NCBI GenBank assembly: GCA_015063235.1
Contig: SUSW01000022.1
Location: 96,000 to 159,999 of the forward strand
Direction: 5' to 3'
Length of the DNA stretch: 64,000 nucleotides
Source: Thermoplasmata archaeon
Lineage (GTDB): Archaea > Thermoplasmatota > Thermoplasmata > Methanomassiliicoccales > Methanomethylophilaceae
A model generated the notes under the pieces. The model searched no databases and was not told the origin of the DNA. It worked only from the letters and a program-made list of their open reading frames with translations. Shown in pieces: positions 10,159-20,803 of the stretch. A program made the translations under genes and the position numbers. The stretch's first letter is position 1; each line of letters starts with the position of its first letter.

Positions 10159-12036
10159 TCAGTATTTGGAGTATCTGAAGAACTCCCTCTCCTTCGACGG
10201 GATGTCCTGACACAAATCCGCCGGGATCTCTTTCAATCCAGCAATCCTGCGGTCCATGATAACGGCGACACCCCTGTCGGTCTCGGACCTGATGAGCCTG
10301 CCTATCGACTGCCTCATCTTGCGGACTGTCGGGATCGTAGATGTGTATCTCATACCATCCCCGAACCTAATGTCGTAGTATCTCCTCATCGCCCTCATCC
10401 TGGCCGTTGGCTTCGGATAGGGTATCCCTATGATTATAGCCAGTTCCAGCGCCTTATCGGGAAAGTCCAGTCCTTCGCTGATCCTGCCTCCGGTGACACA
10501 GAAAAGCACCCCTCCGTCGGAATCCTTGAACCTGTTTAACATGGTCATGAGATCCGGTTGGGACATTCCTCTCTGCTCATAGCTCACTTCACGGTTCAGC
10601 CTGCGGACGAGCCCGTCATCTACCATCTTATCCATGAAGCTGTATGAAGGGAAAAACACAGCAGTATTCACCCTAACTGCGTTGACCGCATCGACAATAA
10701 GCTCCATAAGAGCGTTGTAGTTCTGCTCCACCTCCCTCTCCTCATACTTCATCGAAACCTTGTCAGTGTAGAGCGTAAGAAGATTCTCTTTAGGGAATAT
10801 ACCGTCCAGACAAAGCGTATCAACACGCTCCAAACCGAGTTCAGCAACATATGCATCCAAAGGCTGCAGTGTACCGGACATATGGATCGACGAGAAACAA
10901 TCATTGAGAGGTCCGGATGCCCCGGACGGATCCATGCAGTATGCCTGAAACATAGGATTATCCTTCTCTTTGACGATCAACCTTACGTAGTTGTCCTCAT
11001 CACCGTCTATCCACGTCCTGATGAATCTGGAAAAAGAATGGATATAGGATCTCGGGAGCTTGCGGCGTTCCTTCTTCTTCTCCATGATGCCGTCACCGAT
11101 CTCCTCCATGGACTTGCACATCCTGCTGATAGTGATCGAACTGACCCCTAAACGTGACATGAGCTCATCCTCCAGGTAATAAGGAGGGAGCATGCCGTCC
11201 TCATCGATGAGATACTCCTTCTCGGCCGCCGCCAGAATCTCCTTCATAACAGCCACCAGATCAGTAACTGTAATCCCTTCCTGGAGCTCGAAATCCCCAT
11301 GGTCCTTGGCCTCCTTCGCCGCCAGTTCCATAGCATAATCGCTGTATTCGAACGTCTGAACATCACGCAGGTAATCCGGAAGGTTGTGGGCCTCGTCCAC
11401 AATAAGTATCGTCCTAGAGAGAGGTACACCCATCCACTCCACAAAACGGTCCAGGACCATCGGTATGAAGACGAAAGGATACGGCACCGCAATGACATCC
11501 GCATAAGGGAGGATGAGCTTCATGAGCTCGTAAGGACAGACACCGACATCCTCGCACATCCTGGAGAACTCCTCCGAATCCGGGTGCTCGCGGCGGATCA
11601 ACTCCACCCATTCCTCGATGTTGACCGTGTCGATACTGGAGTAGAAACTGCAGTGGCATACGCCGTTGGACTTCCTCTTATACACGGAGCAGAGCTTCGA
11701 GATCTCCTCCGCATTGCCGGAAGCCAGATCCGGATCGTCCCTCATCATGGGGCAGGAAGCGGCCGAACGCCCCTGGACAGCGACGCAAAGCACTCCGTTG
11801 CCTATCGCGGCAGATTCTCTGATGACCTGCTTCTGCTGCGACTTCGTCCTTGTCAGATAGACGACCTTCATCTCATGGTCCTTGGCATATGACAAGGTGC
11901 CGCTGAGCGAGGTGACGGTCTTGCCGATACCAGTACCGGCCTCTATTACCGCACACCTACGGTCGCGTACCGTCCGGTCGATGAAGCTCACGAGCTCCTT
12001 CTGTCCCGGACGGTACTCGTAGGGAAAATAATCCAT
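10159..12036 (-). CDS. Rad3/XPD-DinG type ATP-dependent DNA helicase
   Basis: VIEAGTGIGKTVTSLSG Walker A, VDEAHN box, C-terminal SIGRLIRSETDRGVAVIMDRR. Confidence 0.88.
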   Translation of the reverse strand: MDYFPYEYRPGQKELVSFIDRTVRDRRCAVIEAGTGIGKTVTSLSGTLSYAKDHEMKVVYLTRTKSQQKQVIRESAAIGNGVLCVAVQGRSAASCPMMRDDPDLASGNAEEISKLCSVYKRKSNGVCHCSFYSSIDTVNIEEWVELIRREHPDSEEFSRMCEDVGVCPYELMKLILPYADVIAVPYPFVFIPMVLDRFVEWMGVPLSRTILIVDEAHNLPDYLRDVQTFEYSDYAMELAAKEAKDHGDFELQEGITVTDLVAVMKEILAAAEKEYLIDEDGMLPPYYLEDELMSRLGVSSITISRMCKSMEEIGDGIMEKKKERRKLPRSYIHSFSRFIRTWIDGDEDNYVRLIVKEKDNPMFQAYCMDPSGASGPLNDCFSSIHMSGTLQPLDAYVAELGLERVDTLCLDGIFPKENLLTLYTDKVSMKYEEREVEQNYNALMELIVDAVNAVRVNTAVFFPSYSFMDKMVDDGLVRRLNREVSYEQRGMSQPDLMTMLNRFKDSDGGVLFCVTGGRISEGLDFPDKALELAIIIGIPYPKPTARMRAMRRYYDIRFGDGMRYTSTIPTVRKMRQSIGRLIRSETDRGVAVIMDRRIAGLKEIPADLCQDIPSKEREFFRYSKY

Positions 12037-12040
12037 GGTT

Positions 12041-12433
12041 TTATGCGGCCTCGCCGCCTCTCTGCCAGATATCGTCAGGCAGATCCGAGTAGGAGAACTC
12101 GTCCTCGTTGCTGTCCGAGTCCCTTCTCTTCGAATTGACCATCAGGTCCGAGATCTTATCCCTCTTGAACAGCCAGTAGTGGATCCTCCACTCCCTTCCG
12201 TCATACAGGGTGGTCTCCTCCCTTTCGGTCGTGAGGATGCCTGCATCCTCCAGCATGTAGAATGCATCGCGATCCTCAGGTTCGAGAACGTTATCGATTA
12301 TCCTGTCCGAATAGCCGAAGAAGTTCAGCACATGGTGGGCAAGCTCGTAAGCCTGCTCCTCCACCATCGCGTGCGAATCGTCGATGCTGTTCTTGATGGC
12401 CTGTGTCAGGTCCTCGACTGTAACTATTCCCAT
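12041..12433 (-). CDS. DUF6015-like hypothetical protein
   Basis: 130 aa; resembles an archaeal family as recalled; immediately upstream of the helicase. Confidence 0.6.
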   Translation of the reverse strand: MGIVTVEDLTQAIKNSIDDSHAMVEEQAYELAHHVLNFFGYSDRIIDNVLEPEDRDAFYMLEDAGILTTEREETTLYDGREWRIHYWLFKRDKISDLMVNSKRRDSDSNEDEFSYSDLPDDIWQRGGEAA

Positions 12434-12437
12434 GCTA

Positions 12438-14021
12438 TCACTGCTCGATCTTGATGTACTTGATCTCTTCTGCCTCGGGGACCTTGGCCGCGATACCCTT
12501 CAGGACTTCCTCGGGTACATCCTGGTCGATGCTCAGGAACATTGTCGCTTTTCCGTTGGCCCTTCCGACCGCCATATGAGCGATGTTGATTCCTGCCTCT
12601 CCGATCGCGTTTCCGACTCCTCCGATGACTCCGGGCGTATCCTTGTACCTGAGGATGATCATCTTGTCGGCGATGGTGATCTCAGTGGAGTACTCGTCGA
12701 TGCTGAGGAGCCTGGGGGATCCGCCGATGACAGTTCCTCTGATGGAACGGGTAGTGCCATTGTAGGTGAACTTCATATCCACATAGCTGGCGTAATCCTT
12801 GGCCACTTCGTTGCTGGACTCGAAGATCTCGATTCCCTTGGACTTGGCTACCGGCAGCGCGTTGATCATGTTGGCAGAGCCGATGACTCCCTCGAGGTAT
12901 CCGATGACGGTGGTGACCGTGAGCATTTTGGTCTGCTTCTTGGCCAGGTTTCCGCAGTAGGAGATCTCCAGCTTGTTGAGGGGGTTGTTCCCTACGATCT
13001 GCTGGATCATCGAACCCATCCTCTTCACAAGAGGCAGGTAAGGCTGAGTCTCATCGTCCAGAGTTCCGCGGGGTGCGTTGATGGCATTGGAGATGATTCC
13101 ATCCTTAAGGAACATCACCGCATGCTCGGCTACCTCGATGGCGACCCTCTCCTGTGCCTCGACTGTAGAGGCTCCGAGGTGGGGTGTCGTGACGAGATTG
13201 TCCAGCTCCAGGAGCTTCTTCTCATCGTCGGAGAGAGGCTCGTTGCACCATACATCGAATGCGGCTCCTGCGATGATCTTCTCCTTCAGCGCTGTGTAGA
13301 GGTCCTCCTCGTTGACGATTCCTCCGCGGGCGACGTTGGCGATCCTCGCGTTGGGTTTCATCATCTTGAACTGGGGCAGAGAGATCATGTTCCTGGTCTC
13401 AGGCAGGAGCGGTGTGTGGATTGTCATGAAGTCGGCTGTCTTGATGACCTCTTCGAGGGTGGTGAGCCTGACTCCGAGTGAATCGGCCACTTCCTTGGGA
13501 AGGAAGGGATCGTATCCGATCATGGTCATATTGAACGCCTTCATACGTTTGGCGACCTCTCCTCCGACACGTCCGACACCTATGATTCCCAGGATCTTTC
13601 CGTTGAGCTCCACTCCGGTGTACTTGGACCTCTTCCACTCGCCCTTGTGCATGGACTCGTGTGCGAAGGGGATGTTTCTTGCCACTGCGAGAAGCATGGC
13701 GCATGAATGCTCGGCTGCCGACAGTATGTTGGCTGAAGGAGTGTTCATCACAAGGATTCCTTTGGATGTCGCATAGGGGATGTCGATGTTGTCGACACCG
13801 ACTCCCGCACGTCCGATGACACGGAGCTTGACTCCTGCGTCGATGACCTTCTGCGTCACCTTGGTCCCTGACCTGATGATGAGGGCGTCGTAATCTCCAA
13901 TCTTAGCACAAAGCTCATCCTCTGTGAGTCCGGATACCTCGTCGACGGGGAAACCGGAGTTCCTGAGGATAGCAAGACCCTCTGCATCGAGGGGGTCGGA
14001 TACCAGAATCTTCGTTGTCAT
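12438..14021 (-). CDS. serA: D-3-phosphoglycerate dehydrogenase
   Basis: GRAGVGVDNIDIPYAT, GIIGVGRVGGEVAKRMKAF, ACT-like C-terminus; start MTTKILVSDPL. Confidence 0.95.
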   Translation of the reverse strand: MTTKILVSDPLDAEGLAILRNSGFPVDEVSGLTEDELCAKIGDYDALIIRSGTKVTQKVIDAGVKLRVIGRAGVGVDNIDIPYATSKGILVMNTPSANILSAAEHSCAMLLAVARNIPFAHESMHKGEWKRSKYTGVELNGKILGIIGVGRVGGEVAKRMKAFNMTMIGYDPFLPKEVADSLGVRLTTLEEVIKTADFMTIHTPLLPETRNMISLPQFKMMKPNARIANVARGGIVNEEDLYTALKEKIIAGAAFDVWCNEPLSDDEKKLLELDNLVTTPHLGASTVEAQERVAIEVAEHAVMFLKDGIISNAINAPRGTLDDETQPYLPLVKRMGSMIQQIVGNNPLNKLEISYCGNLAKKQTKMLTVTTVIGYLEGVIGSANMINALPVAKSKGIEIFESSNEVAKDYASYVDMKFTYNGTTRSIRGTVIGGSPRLLSIDEYSTEITIADKMIILRYKDTPGVIGGVGNAIGEAGINIAHMAVGRANGKATMFLSIDQDVPEEVLKGIAAKVPEAEEIKYIKIEQ

Positions 14022-14023
14022 CT

Positions 14024-15088
14024 TCATTCCTCCAGAATCTCATCCATTACGGACAGGAGCTGCTTCATCATCTCTGGTGTCGTGTCTCCCATGTGTCCGA
14101 TCCTGAATGTCTTCTCTTTGACATCGCCGTAGCCGTTGGAGATCTCGTATCCCTTGGCCTTCAGCTTTGAATTGAAAGCATCGAAGTCCATATCTCCCTT
14201 GTTGAGGACACCGATGGAGTTTGACTGGTATCCTTCCTCGGGGAAGACTCCGTTGAGTTTCTTATTGGCCCAGTTCCTGAGCATGTCTGCCATCTCCTGG
14301 TGCCTTCTGTATCTTGTCTGCATCCCCTCCGCCAGTGCCTTGTCCAGCTGGTAGTCCAGTGCGTACATGAGGGATACGGGGGGCGTGGTCAATGCATAGT
14401 CGACATCGGCCTGCTTCTTGATCTTCAGTAAATCGCCGTAGAATCCGCGGTTGGGGACCGTCTTGGCCTTGTCCAGGAGCCTCTCGGAGCATAGCATGAT
14501 GGCAAGTCCCGGGGGAAGGGCAAGCGCCTTCTGGGTTCCGAAGACGAGGGAATCTGGGTCCAGATCGGGGATCTTGAGATCCATGGCGAATGCCGATGTA
14601 ACCGCATCGACCATGACGAGGGAGTCGGGGTTCTGAGCCCTTGCTTCCTTTGCGATAGCGGTGGAATCGCTGAATACTCCTGTTGATGACTCGTTGCTCA
14701 CCCAGTGGACGGCCTCGATATCCTTCGTGACCTTTCCGGCGATGTGTTCAGGCTTTATCGCCTTGCCCCAGGGCACCTCTACCTTGGTCACGTTCTTACC
14801 GTTGAGCTCTCCAAGCTCAATGGACCTGTTTCCGAAGGAACCATTGGTAATTCCAAGACTGTTGTTGGCCACTCCGTTCCTGATTGCGGCTTCGAGCATG
14901 ACTGTGGCCGATCCCCCTACAAGGAAGACATCCATATCCGTGTTGAGCGCTTTCTGTATCTTCTCCACGATTCCCGCGTGGAGCTCCTTGTACTCCTTAC
15001 AGCGGTGTGTAATCATGGGTTTAGTCATAGCCTGGAGTGTTGCGGTCTCTACGTGTACGGGACCGACTGTAAACAACGTTCTACTCAA
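14024..15088 (-). CDS. Class V aminotransferase (alanine-glyoxylate/phosphoserine type)
   Basis: 354 aa; VDAVTSAFAMDLKIPDLDPDSLVFGTQKALALPPGLAIM PLP-lysine region; abuts serA. Confidence 0.85.
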   Translation of the reverse strand: MSRTLFTVGPVHVETATLQAMTKPMITHRCKEYKELHAGIVEKIQKALNTDMDVFLVGGSATVMLEAAIRNGVANNSLGITNGSFGNRSIELGELNGKNVTKVEVPWGKAIKPEHIAGKVTKDIEAVHWVSNESSTGVFSDSTAIAKEARAQNPDSLVMVDAVTSAFAMDLKIPDLDPDSLVFGTQKALALPPGLAIMLCSERLLDKAKTVPNRGFYGDLLKIKKQADVDYALTTPPVSLMYALDYQLDKALAEGMQTRYRRHQEMADMLRNWANKKLNGVFPEEGYQSNSIGVLNKGDMDFDAFNSKLKAKGYEISNGYGDVKEKTFRIGHMGDTTPEMMKQLLSVMDEILEE

Positions 15089-15219
15089 GATTAATCCCTC
15101 GGTCGTCTAAGCGACATTGACTGTGTAACCTAAACGTCCTATAAAACATAGATGCACGCACGCGCACGACAGTACGCATAGCTTCCGCTGACTATTGCTT
15201 CTGCACGGAAAAAAGAAGC

Positions 15220-16374
15220 TCAGAGCGTGGACAGGGTCTTCTTGATCCTGGCGATTCCTTCTTGGATCTGTTCCTCGGAGGTGGCGTATGAAATCCTGAA
15301 GAATCCCTCTCCGCAGGGTCCGAAGGCTGTTCCGGGGGTGACCGCCACATGCCCTTCTCTGAGGAGGATCTCGGCGATCTTGGCCGAAGGTATGTCCTTG
15401 TTGTATTTGGGGAAGAGGTAGAATGCACCGTTGGGCGTGTTGCACTCCATACCAGGGATCTCCCTGATAAGATCAAGTGCCAGATCCCTTCTCTTCCTAA
15501 ATGCCCTGACCATCTCGAGCTTGGAATCCTGAGGTCCGTTCAAGGCCTCCACGGCAGCCTTCTGGGCGAATGATGTACAGCATGAGATGGAATGGGACTG
15601 GAGCTTGTTGATGTTCTTGATATCCTCTTCTGGTGCGATAGCCCATCCTATCCTCCATCCCGTCATAGCGAACGTCTTGGATAGTCCAGAGATTAAGATG
15701 GTGTTCTCGAACATTCCGGGGAAGGATGCCATGGAGGTGTGCTTCCCTTCATAGACGATTGCACTGTAAATCTCATCTGACATGACCTTGATGCTGTGGG
15801 CCATGGCAATGTCAGCAATCTGCTTAAGCTTATCAGCGGGTATGACACACCCGGTAGGATTGGTCGGGGTGTTCAAGATTATCATCTTCGTCCTGGGGGT
15901 GATGGCGGCCTCGATCAGAGCTGGATCCACTACGAAGTTATCCTCGAACTTGGTAGGTATGTATACGGGAACTCCGCCTGCGAGACGGACACACGCCTCA
16001 TACGAAACCCACGATGGATCGGGAAGGATAACCTCGTCTCCGGGATCGATATATGCCAGACAGGTCATGAAAATGGCTTGTTTCGTTGGGGTAACCAGGA
16101 CGTTCTTGGCCTCACATGGAACGTTATCGTTCTTCTTTGTGTAATCAGCGATGGCTTTTCTGAGCTCGGGGATACCGGTCGATGGCGTGTAATGGGTAAA
16201 TCCCTGCTGCAGTGAATCACAGGCTGCGTCAATTATATTGGAAGGCGTGGTGAAATCGGGCTCACCCATGGAGAAAGACACAATGTCAATCCCCTCGGCC
16301 TTCATCTGACTTACAAGATTCGAAATCGCTATAGTCCCTGATGCGGGAATGGTCTGCAACCTCTGTGATACCAT
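15220..16374 (-). CDS. Class I/II PLP-dependent aminotransferase
   Basis: SGLSKTFAMTGWRIGWAIAP PLP lysine motif; start MVSQRLQTIPASG. Confidence 0.9.
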   Translation of the reverse strand: MVSQRLQTIPASGTIAISNLVSQMKAEGIDIVSFSMGEPDFTTPSNIIDAACDSLQQGFTHYTPSTGIPELRKAIADYTKKNDNVPCEAKNVLVTPTKQAIFMTCLAYIDPGDEVILPDPSWVSYEACVRLAGGVPVYIPTKFEDNFVVDPALIEAAITPRTKMIILNTPTNPTGCVIPADKLKQIADIAMAHSIKVMSDEIYSAIVYEGKHTSMASFPGMFENTILISGLSKTFAMTGWRIGWAIAPEEDIKNINKLQSHSISCCTSFAQKAAVEALNGPQDSKLEMVRAFRKRRDLALDLIREIPGMECNTPNGAFYLFPKYNKDIPSAKIAEILLREGHVAVTPGTAFGPCGEGFFRISYATSEEQIQEGIARIKKTLSTL

Positions 16375-16466
16375 CGTATACCCCTGGTTAGAGCGCGCAT
16401 CTACGCCCACCATTATAATAATAACCAAAGACGGACGAACTTTACAGACCGCTATACGGTTCGCGA

Positions 16467-17540
16467 TCAGGACACTATCTCTTTCAGAGTTCCAGTTTCC
16501 GCGGCTTCCTTGATGTGCATGGCCATCCTCGCTCCGGTACTCATTCCTGGATATATCAGGTCCGCATAGGGGGATCCGGAGATGAACGGATTGGTTCCCG
16601 CGACGATCCTTGTGGAAATCTCGAAGGCCTTGAACTGCAGCTTATCATTCACAACGGTCTCCAGGCAGAACGGCCCCCACATGCCTCCGAATAGCTCGTA
16701 GGACTTGTCCACCACCTTTTCCGCCATGTCGAACGCTTTCGGAAGGAGGGATTCCCTCAAAACGACGGGGGTGTTACCGGTCACAACGAATGAAGGATAC
16801 ATCCCCACTTTCTTCAAATCGTCGATATTTCCAAGCTTATACAGTTCATCGATGTTGGATTCATCCCTACGGTCCATTGACAGGAGCTCGAGGGATCCTC
16901 CCTGAGAACATTTGTATCCGTCCTTCTTGAACGGGTCGTAGAAAAAGTGCATGTAGTACCTTGTTCCGAGACAGTACTCCTGAATGTTATAGGACTCGTC
17001 AGGGTCCACAGCCATCTTAAATCCGTTGTAATCCATGGCTATGAAATAACCCTTACCGCCCTTGGCCCCGTTGTATTTGACCATGACGGGCCTGTCAATG
17101 CTTTTGGGATCGGTAATGATCTCGGGCATGGACACGCCAGCTCCGGAGATCCATTCCCTCTGCTTCTCCCTGCTGGACTCCCAATTCAGGACCTCCCTGT
17201 TGCCGTATGAGGGCACTGGATAGTCTGAGAACCTCTCCGAACCCATGTACTCCACAAAGGATCCGTGGGGGATGATGATGGCATTCTTGTCATACAGCTC
17301 GTCGACGCGTGACTCCATATCATCGAAATCCTTGTACTTGATGATCTCGTCTGGCTTTCCCAAAGGGAATGCGTCGTAGTACTTCGTGCTGTGGGATATG
17401 GTCAGACCCAAGGTCTTGAAACCGAGCTTCCTCGCACCGTGGAAAATCTGCAGTGAGGAATGTGAGCAGAGTGTTGCGATGGTTATGTCCTTGGGATCGT
17501 ATTCGTCCAGGATTGCGTCGATCTTGCCTTTAGGTACCAT
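16467..17540 (-). CDS. purP: 5-formaminoimidazole-4-carboxamide-1-beta-D-ribofuranosyl 5'-monophosphate synthetase (formate-AICAR ligase)
   Basis: 357 aa PurP-like: TLCSHSSLQIFHGARKLGFKTLGL..., VKYNGAKGGKGYFIA, FEISTRIVAGTNPFI. Confidence 0.92.
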   Translation of the reverse strand: MVPKGKIDAILDEYDPKDITIATLCSHSSLQIFHGARKLGFKTLGLTISHSTKYYDAFPLGKPDEIIKYKDFDDMESRVDELYDKNAIIIPHGSFVEYMGSERFSDYPVPSYGNREVLNWESSREKQREWISGAGVSMPEIITDPKSIDRPVMVKYNGAKGGKGYFIAMDYNGFKMAVDPDESYNIQEYCLGTRYYMHFFYDPFKKDGYKCSQGGSLELLSMDRRDESNIDELYKLGNIDDLKKVGMYPSFVVTGNTPVVLRESLLPKAFDMAEKVVDKSYELFGGMWGPFCLETVVNDKLQFKAFEISTRIVAGTNPFISGSPYADLIYPGMSTGARMAMHIKEAAETGTLKEIVS

Positions 17541-17782
17541 TGACCGTTGATATCATTGTGCAATATAAAGAAAGCGGGTGCTGGATGAGTTCGCAGTGTT
17601 CATAGAACCGCTCATCTCCGTGTGTCGGAATTGTTCGATTAACTGCAGCGGTCACCTTTAAGAACACAGCAGGAATCGATCGGGATATCGGTCGGGAAGG
17701 AGCTTAGGAACACAGGAAAGGATGTAATCCGACTGTCGTCTGTGATTGATCAATACTTAGCAGCCGGTGTGAAAAACGCTGC

Positions 17783-17843
17783 ACTTTCATTGACAAAAAT
17801 CAATGTCTGGCTATGTGAATAGTCAATGTCTACTTTCACTGAC
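17783..17843. repeat. Symmetric repeat cluster upstream of RPA TATA box
   Basis: ACTTTCAYTGAC at 17783-17794 and 17832-17843; TCAATGTCT at 17800-17808 and 17823-17831; TATA-like cttttatac just downstream. Confidence 0.55.
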
Positions 17844-17910
17844 CCCCCTCAAACGCTTTTATACGTCATCATCAATAAGAAAAATACCTCCGGAAGGAGG
17901 GGTCGATAAT

Positions 17911-19233
17911 ATGGTAAATGAAGAATTAACACCCCATATACAGGAATTGCAAAGGGTGCTCGGAGATAAAATCGACGAAGAACAGCTGGAAATGGAGCTG
18001 AACAAATATCTCAACGAGTACCACGTAAGCATCGATGCCGCAAAAAGAGGCATCATCAGAAAATACGGAGGTACCGACACAGCCACTTTCGTAACAGGGA
18101 ACTCGCTTATCAAGAAGGTGGCTGAACTCACAGGTTCCGAACAGAATGTGGACATTACGGCGAAGGTCGTCTTCGTCGATGAGAAAGAGATTACTGCGAA
18201 AGGGATACCCAAGAAGATCGTCTCCGGAATAATCGGGGACGAGACAGGGACCGTATCATTCACCGTATGGGAGCCCGGAGCGATGGTTCTTGCCAAGGGA
18301 TCGGTCTACATCTTCAGGAACTGCTACTGCAAGACCTGGAACGATAAAGTACAGGTGAACATCGGAAACCGCGGAAAGATAGAAGCAGCCGACGGAATCA
18401 AGATAGACCTGCCTGAAAGGCAGATATCCGCATCCTCTTCCGAAATCAAGATCGGAAACATCAAAGACGGTATGGGAAACGTCACGGTGACCGGAAAGAT
18501 CATGTCCGTAGAGTCCAGAGAGATCACCGCAAGGGGAGAGCAGAAAACAGTGTTCTCCGGTATAATCGCGGACGACTCCGGAAAGATCCAGTTCTCCGCA
18601 TGGAGCGACTTCGGAATCAAAGAAGGAGAGTCCCTGTGCATCAAGAACGCATACATCAGATCATGGAAAGGAATACCCCAGCTCAACCTAGGCGACAGAT
18701 GCGAAGTCAGCCGTGTTGACGCGGTGACCAATGTCGTGGACACATCCACCAACAAGAAGACTGTCGATGAGATAAGCAGAATCGGAGGCGGTCTCGATAT
18801 CACCCTGGACGGACTGGTTGTGGACGTCCGTCAGGGAAGCGGGATCATTAGGAGATGCCCGCAGTGCAACCGTTCAATGCTGAACGGCGCATGCACCACG
18901 CACGGAATGGTCGAAGGCATCATGGACCTGAGGCTCAAAGTCGTCATCGACGACGGAACCGGAGCGATCGGAGCGATAATCAACCGTGCGGACACAGAGA
19001 AGCTCACAGGGGTCACACTCCAGGCCGCACAGGGCCTCGCATCCATAAAGGGTGAGGGAGTGGTCGGAAGGGAGATCACGAGCAAGATCCTCATGAAAAG
19101 AGTCACGGTCACCGGAAATGTCATGAGCGACGATTACGGCCCCAGCATGATCGTTAAATCGGCCGACATACTGGACATCGACATAGAGGCGGAGGCCAAT
19201 GCCCTCCTAGACGAAGTGGAGGCATCATTATGA
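17911..19233 (+). CDS. Replication factor A (OB-fold ssDNA-binding protein)
   Basis: Repeated OB-fold modules (VTARVVFVDEKEITAKG.../VTVTGKIMSVESREITARGE...), C-terminal zinc finger CPQCNRSMLNGACTTHG; RBS ggaggggt before ATG 17911. Confidence 0.88.
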   Translation: MVNEELTPHIQELQRVLGDKIDEEQLEMELNKYLNEYHVSIDAAKRGIIRKYGGTDTATFVTGNSLIKKVAELTGSEQNVDITAKVVFVDEKEITAKGIPKKIVSGIIGDETGTVSFTVWEPGAMVLAKGSVYIFRNCYCKTWNDKVQVNIGNRGKIEAADGIKIDLPERQISASSSEIKIGNIKDGMGNVTVTGKIMSVESREITARGEQKTVFSGIIADDSGKIQFSAWSDFGIKEGESLCIKNAYIRSWKGIPQLNLGDRCEVSRVDAVTNVVDTSTNKKTVDEISRIGGGLDITLDGLVVDVRQGSGIIRRCPQCNRSMLNGACTTHGMVEGIMDLRLKVVIDDGTGAIGAIINRADTEKLTGVTLQAAQGLASIKGEGVVGREITSKILMKRVTVTGNVMSDDYGPSMIVKSADILDIDIEAEANALLDEVEASL

Positions 19234-20138
19234 ACGCAAGAGAGACCGCATGGAGAGTGTTCGCCACAGAACTGAACTCATCCACTCTGGAAATCAAGGC
19301 CACGGAAGAGAAGATGCCCTCGTACATCATATCCCCCCTGGGAGCGAAAATCAACAGGGTCCTAATCTCCGGAGTCCTGACAGAGAAGGAGAACGTAGGC
19401 AGCGAAGAGGAACCCATGTGGAGAGGCAGGGTGCAGGATGTGTCCGGAAGCTTCTTCATCAATATCGGTAAGTTCCAGCCGGAAGCTTCAGCCGCCATAG
19501 CGGATCTAGAGGCGCCCTGCTTCATCGCGGCTGTCGGAAGAGTACGTGCTTACACTACCGATGACGGAAGAACGTTCATCACAGTTAGGCCCGAGCACAT
19601 CGTCAAGATAGATGAAAAGATTCGCAACGACTGGATACTAGAAACCGCCAAATCGACCTGGAAGAGACTCAAGGATACCAAGAAGGTACTTGGCATGGGC
19701 GATGCGACGGAGAAGGATCTCATAGATGCAGGAATGAGTCCCGTGGAGGCGTTCGGAATCACATATGCTCTGGACAACTACGGGAACCTGCCCGACTCCA
19801 CACTCTATCTGAAGACCATCCAGGCTGCGCTCAGGATGCTTCTGCCCGAAAGGAACGTAGACCTTGGATTCCCCGAGGACCTTTCCGACGAGCCGGACGA
19901 GATCGAGATCCCCGAGAACGGCAATGCAGGCGGCAACAATGCAGCACAGCTCGAGGATATGATCCTCAACCTTCTGGAGGAGCTCGACACCGACGGAAAG
20001 GGTGCGCCCAGGGAGGAGCTTGAGAGAAGGGCTGAGGCGGAAGGAATCAGCAGCATCGAGCTCGAAGAGGTGTCCAACACACTGATGGACAAAGGACTCG
20101 TCTACGAGCCCAATCTCAGATATCTCAAACGCATTTGA
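19230..20138 (+). CDS. RPA-associated protein (COG3390-like)
   Basis: 302 aa, overlaps the RPA stop; REVAWRVFATELNSS-type N-terminus typical of RPA-partner family. Confidence 0.8.
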   Translation: MNARETAWRVFATELNSSTLEIKATEEKMPSYIISPLGAKINRVLISGVLTEKENVGSEEEPMWRGRVQDVSGSFFINIGKFQPEASAAIADLEAPCFIAAVGRVRAYTTDDGRTFITVRPEHIVKIDEKIRNDWILETAKSTWKRLKDTKKVLGMGDATEKDLIDAGMSPVEAFGITYALDNYGNLPDSTLYLKTIQAALRMLLPERNVDLGFPEDLSDEPDEIEIPENGNAGGNNAAQLEDMILNLLEELDTDGKGAPREELERRAEAEGISSIELEEVSNTLMDKGLVYEPNLRYLKRI

Positions 20139-20143
20139 TCCGA

Positions 20144-20169
20144 CCGGGGGCGGTTCCCCCGGATTTTTT
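20144..20169 (+). terminator. Hairpin CCGGGGG-cggtt-CCCCCGG followed by T6
   Basis: 7-bp stem plus U-tract after the rpa operon. Confidence 0.65.
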
Positions 20170-20218
20170 CTCACGCCTCTGCGACAACTACTTCTGATAA
20201 GATGGCGATTCTTGAATC

Positions 20219-20701
20219 ATGGCGGAATTCAGAGAACTCACCAGGGCGCATAAGGCCATCACGATGGACGAATGCAAGGAGATCCTCAGAACGGAAAAGA
20301 GAGGAGTGTTATCAGTCATAGGTGACAACGGATATCCTTACGGTATGCCTCTGAACCATTTCTACAACGATGATGACGGACTGATCTACTTCCATAGCGG
20401 GAAAGAAGGACACAGAACCGATTCGATAAGAAAGAACGATAAAGCGTCATTCTGCGTATATGACGGCGGATACCGGGATGAGGGCGATTGGGCACTGAAT
20501 ATCAGATCGGTGATAGTATTCGGCCACATAGTGGAGATAACTGATACAGCTGAAATCTATCGCTTGGCCCGCAAGCTGAGCCGCAAATTCACTGATGATG
20601 AGGATTACATCGACAGGGAGATCGAGCGCTCTGGTCCGCTCACGATGATGTTCGCACTAGTCCCTGAGTACATCTCAGGCAAGAAAGTGAAAGAATCCTG
20701 A
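20219..20701 (+). CDS. Pyridoxamine 5'-phosphate oxidase-family FMN-binding protein
   Basis: GVLSVIGDNGYPYGMPLNHFYNDDDGLIYFHSGKEGHRTDSIRKNDKASFCVYD. Confidence 0.88.
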   Translation: MAEFRELTRAHKAITMDECKEILRTEKRGVLSVIGDNGYPYGMPLNHFYNDDDGLIYFHSGKEGHRTDSIRKNDKASFCVYDGGYRDEGDWALNIRSVIVFGHIVEITDTAEIYRLARKLSRKFTDDEDYIDREIERSGPLTMMFALVPEYISGKKVKES

Positions 20702-20767
20702 ACGTCCGGAAACCAGGGGTAAACCGACGTGCATAGCAGCGCAAAATAATCCTGTAAAAAGGAAAGA

Positions 20768-20783
20768 AGCTCCCGAAGGAGCT
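20768..20783 (-). terminator. Hairpin AGCTCC-cgaa-GGAGCT downstream of rpsB
   Basis: 6-bp stem. Confidence 0.4.
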
Positions 20784-20803
20784 ATGATTGTGGTTTGGAA
20801 AAC

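Noticed and set aside
12384-13481. 365-aa plus-strand ORF opposite serA
   Set aside because: Low-complexity antisense translation (D/L/G-rich) of serA; mirror frame artefact
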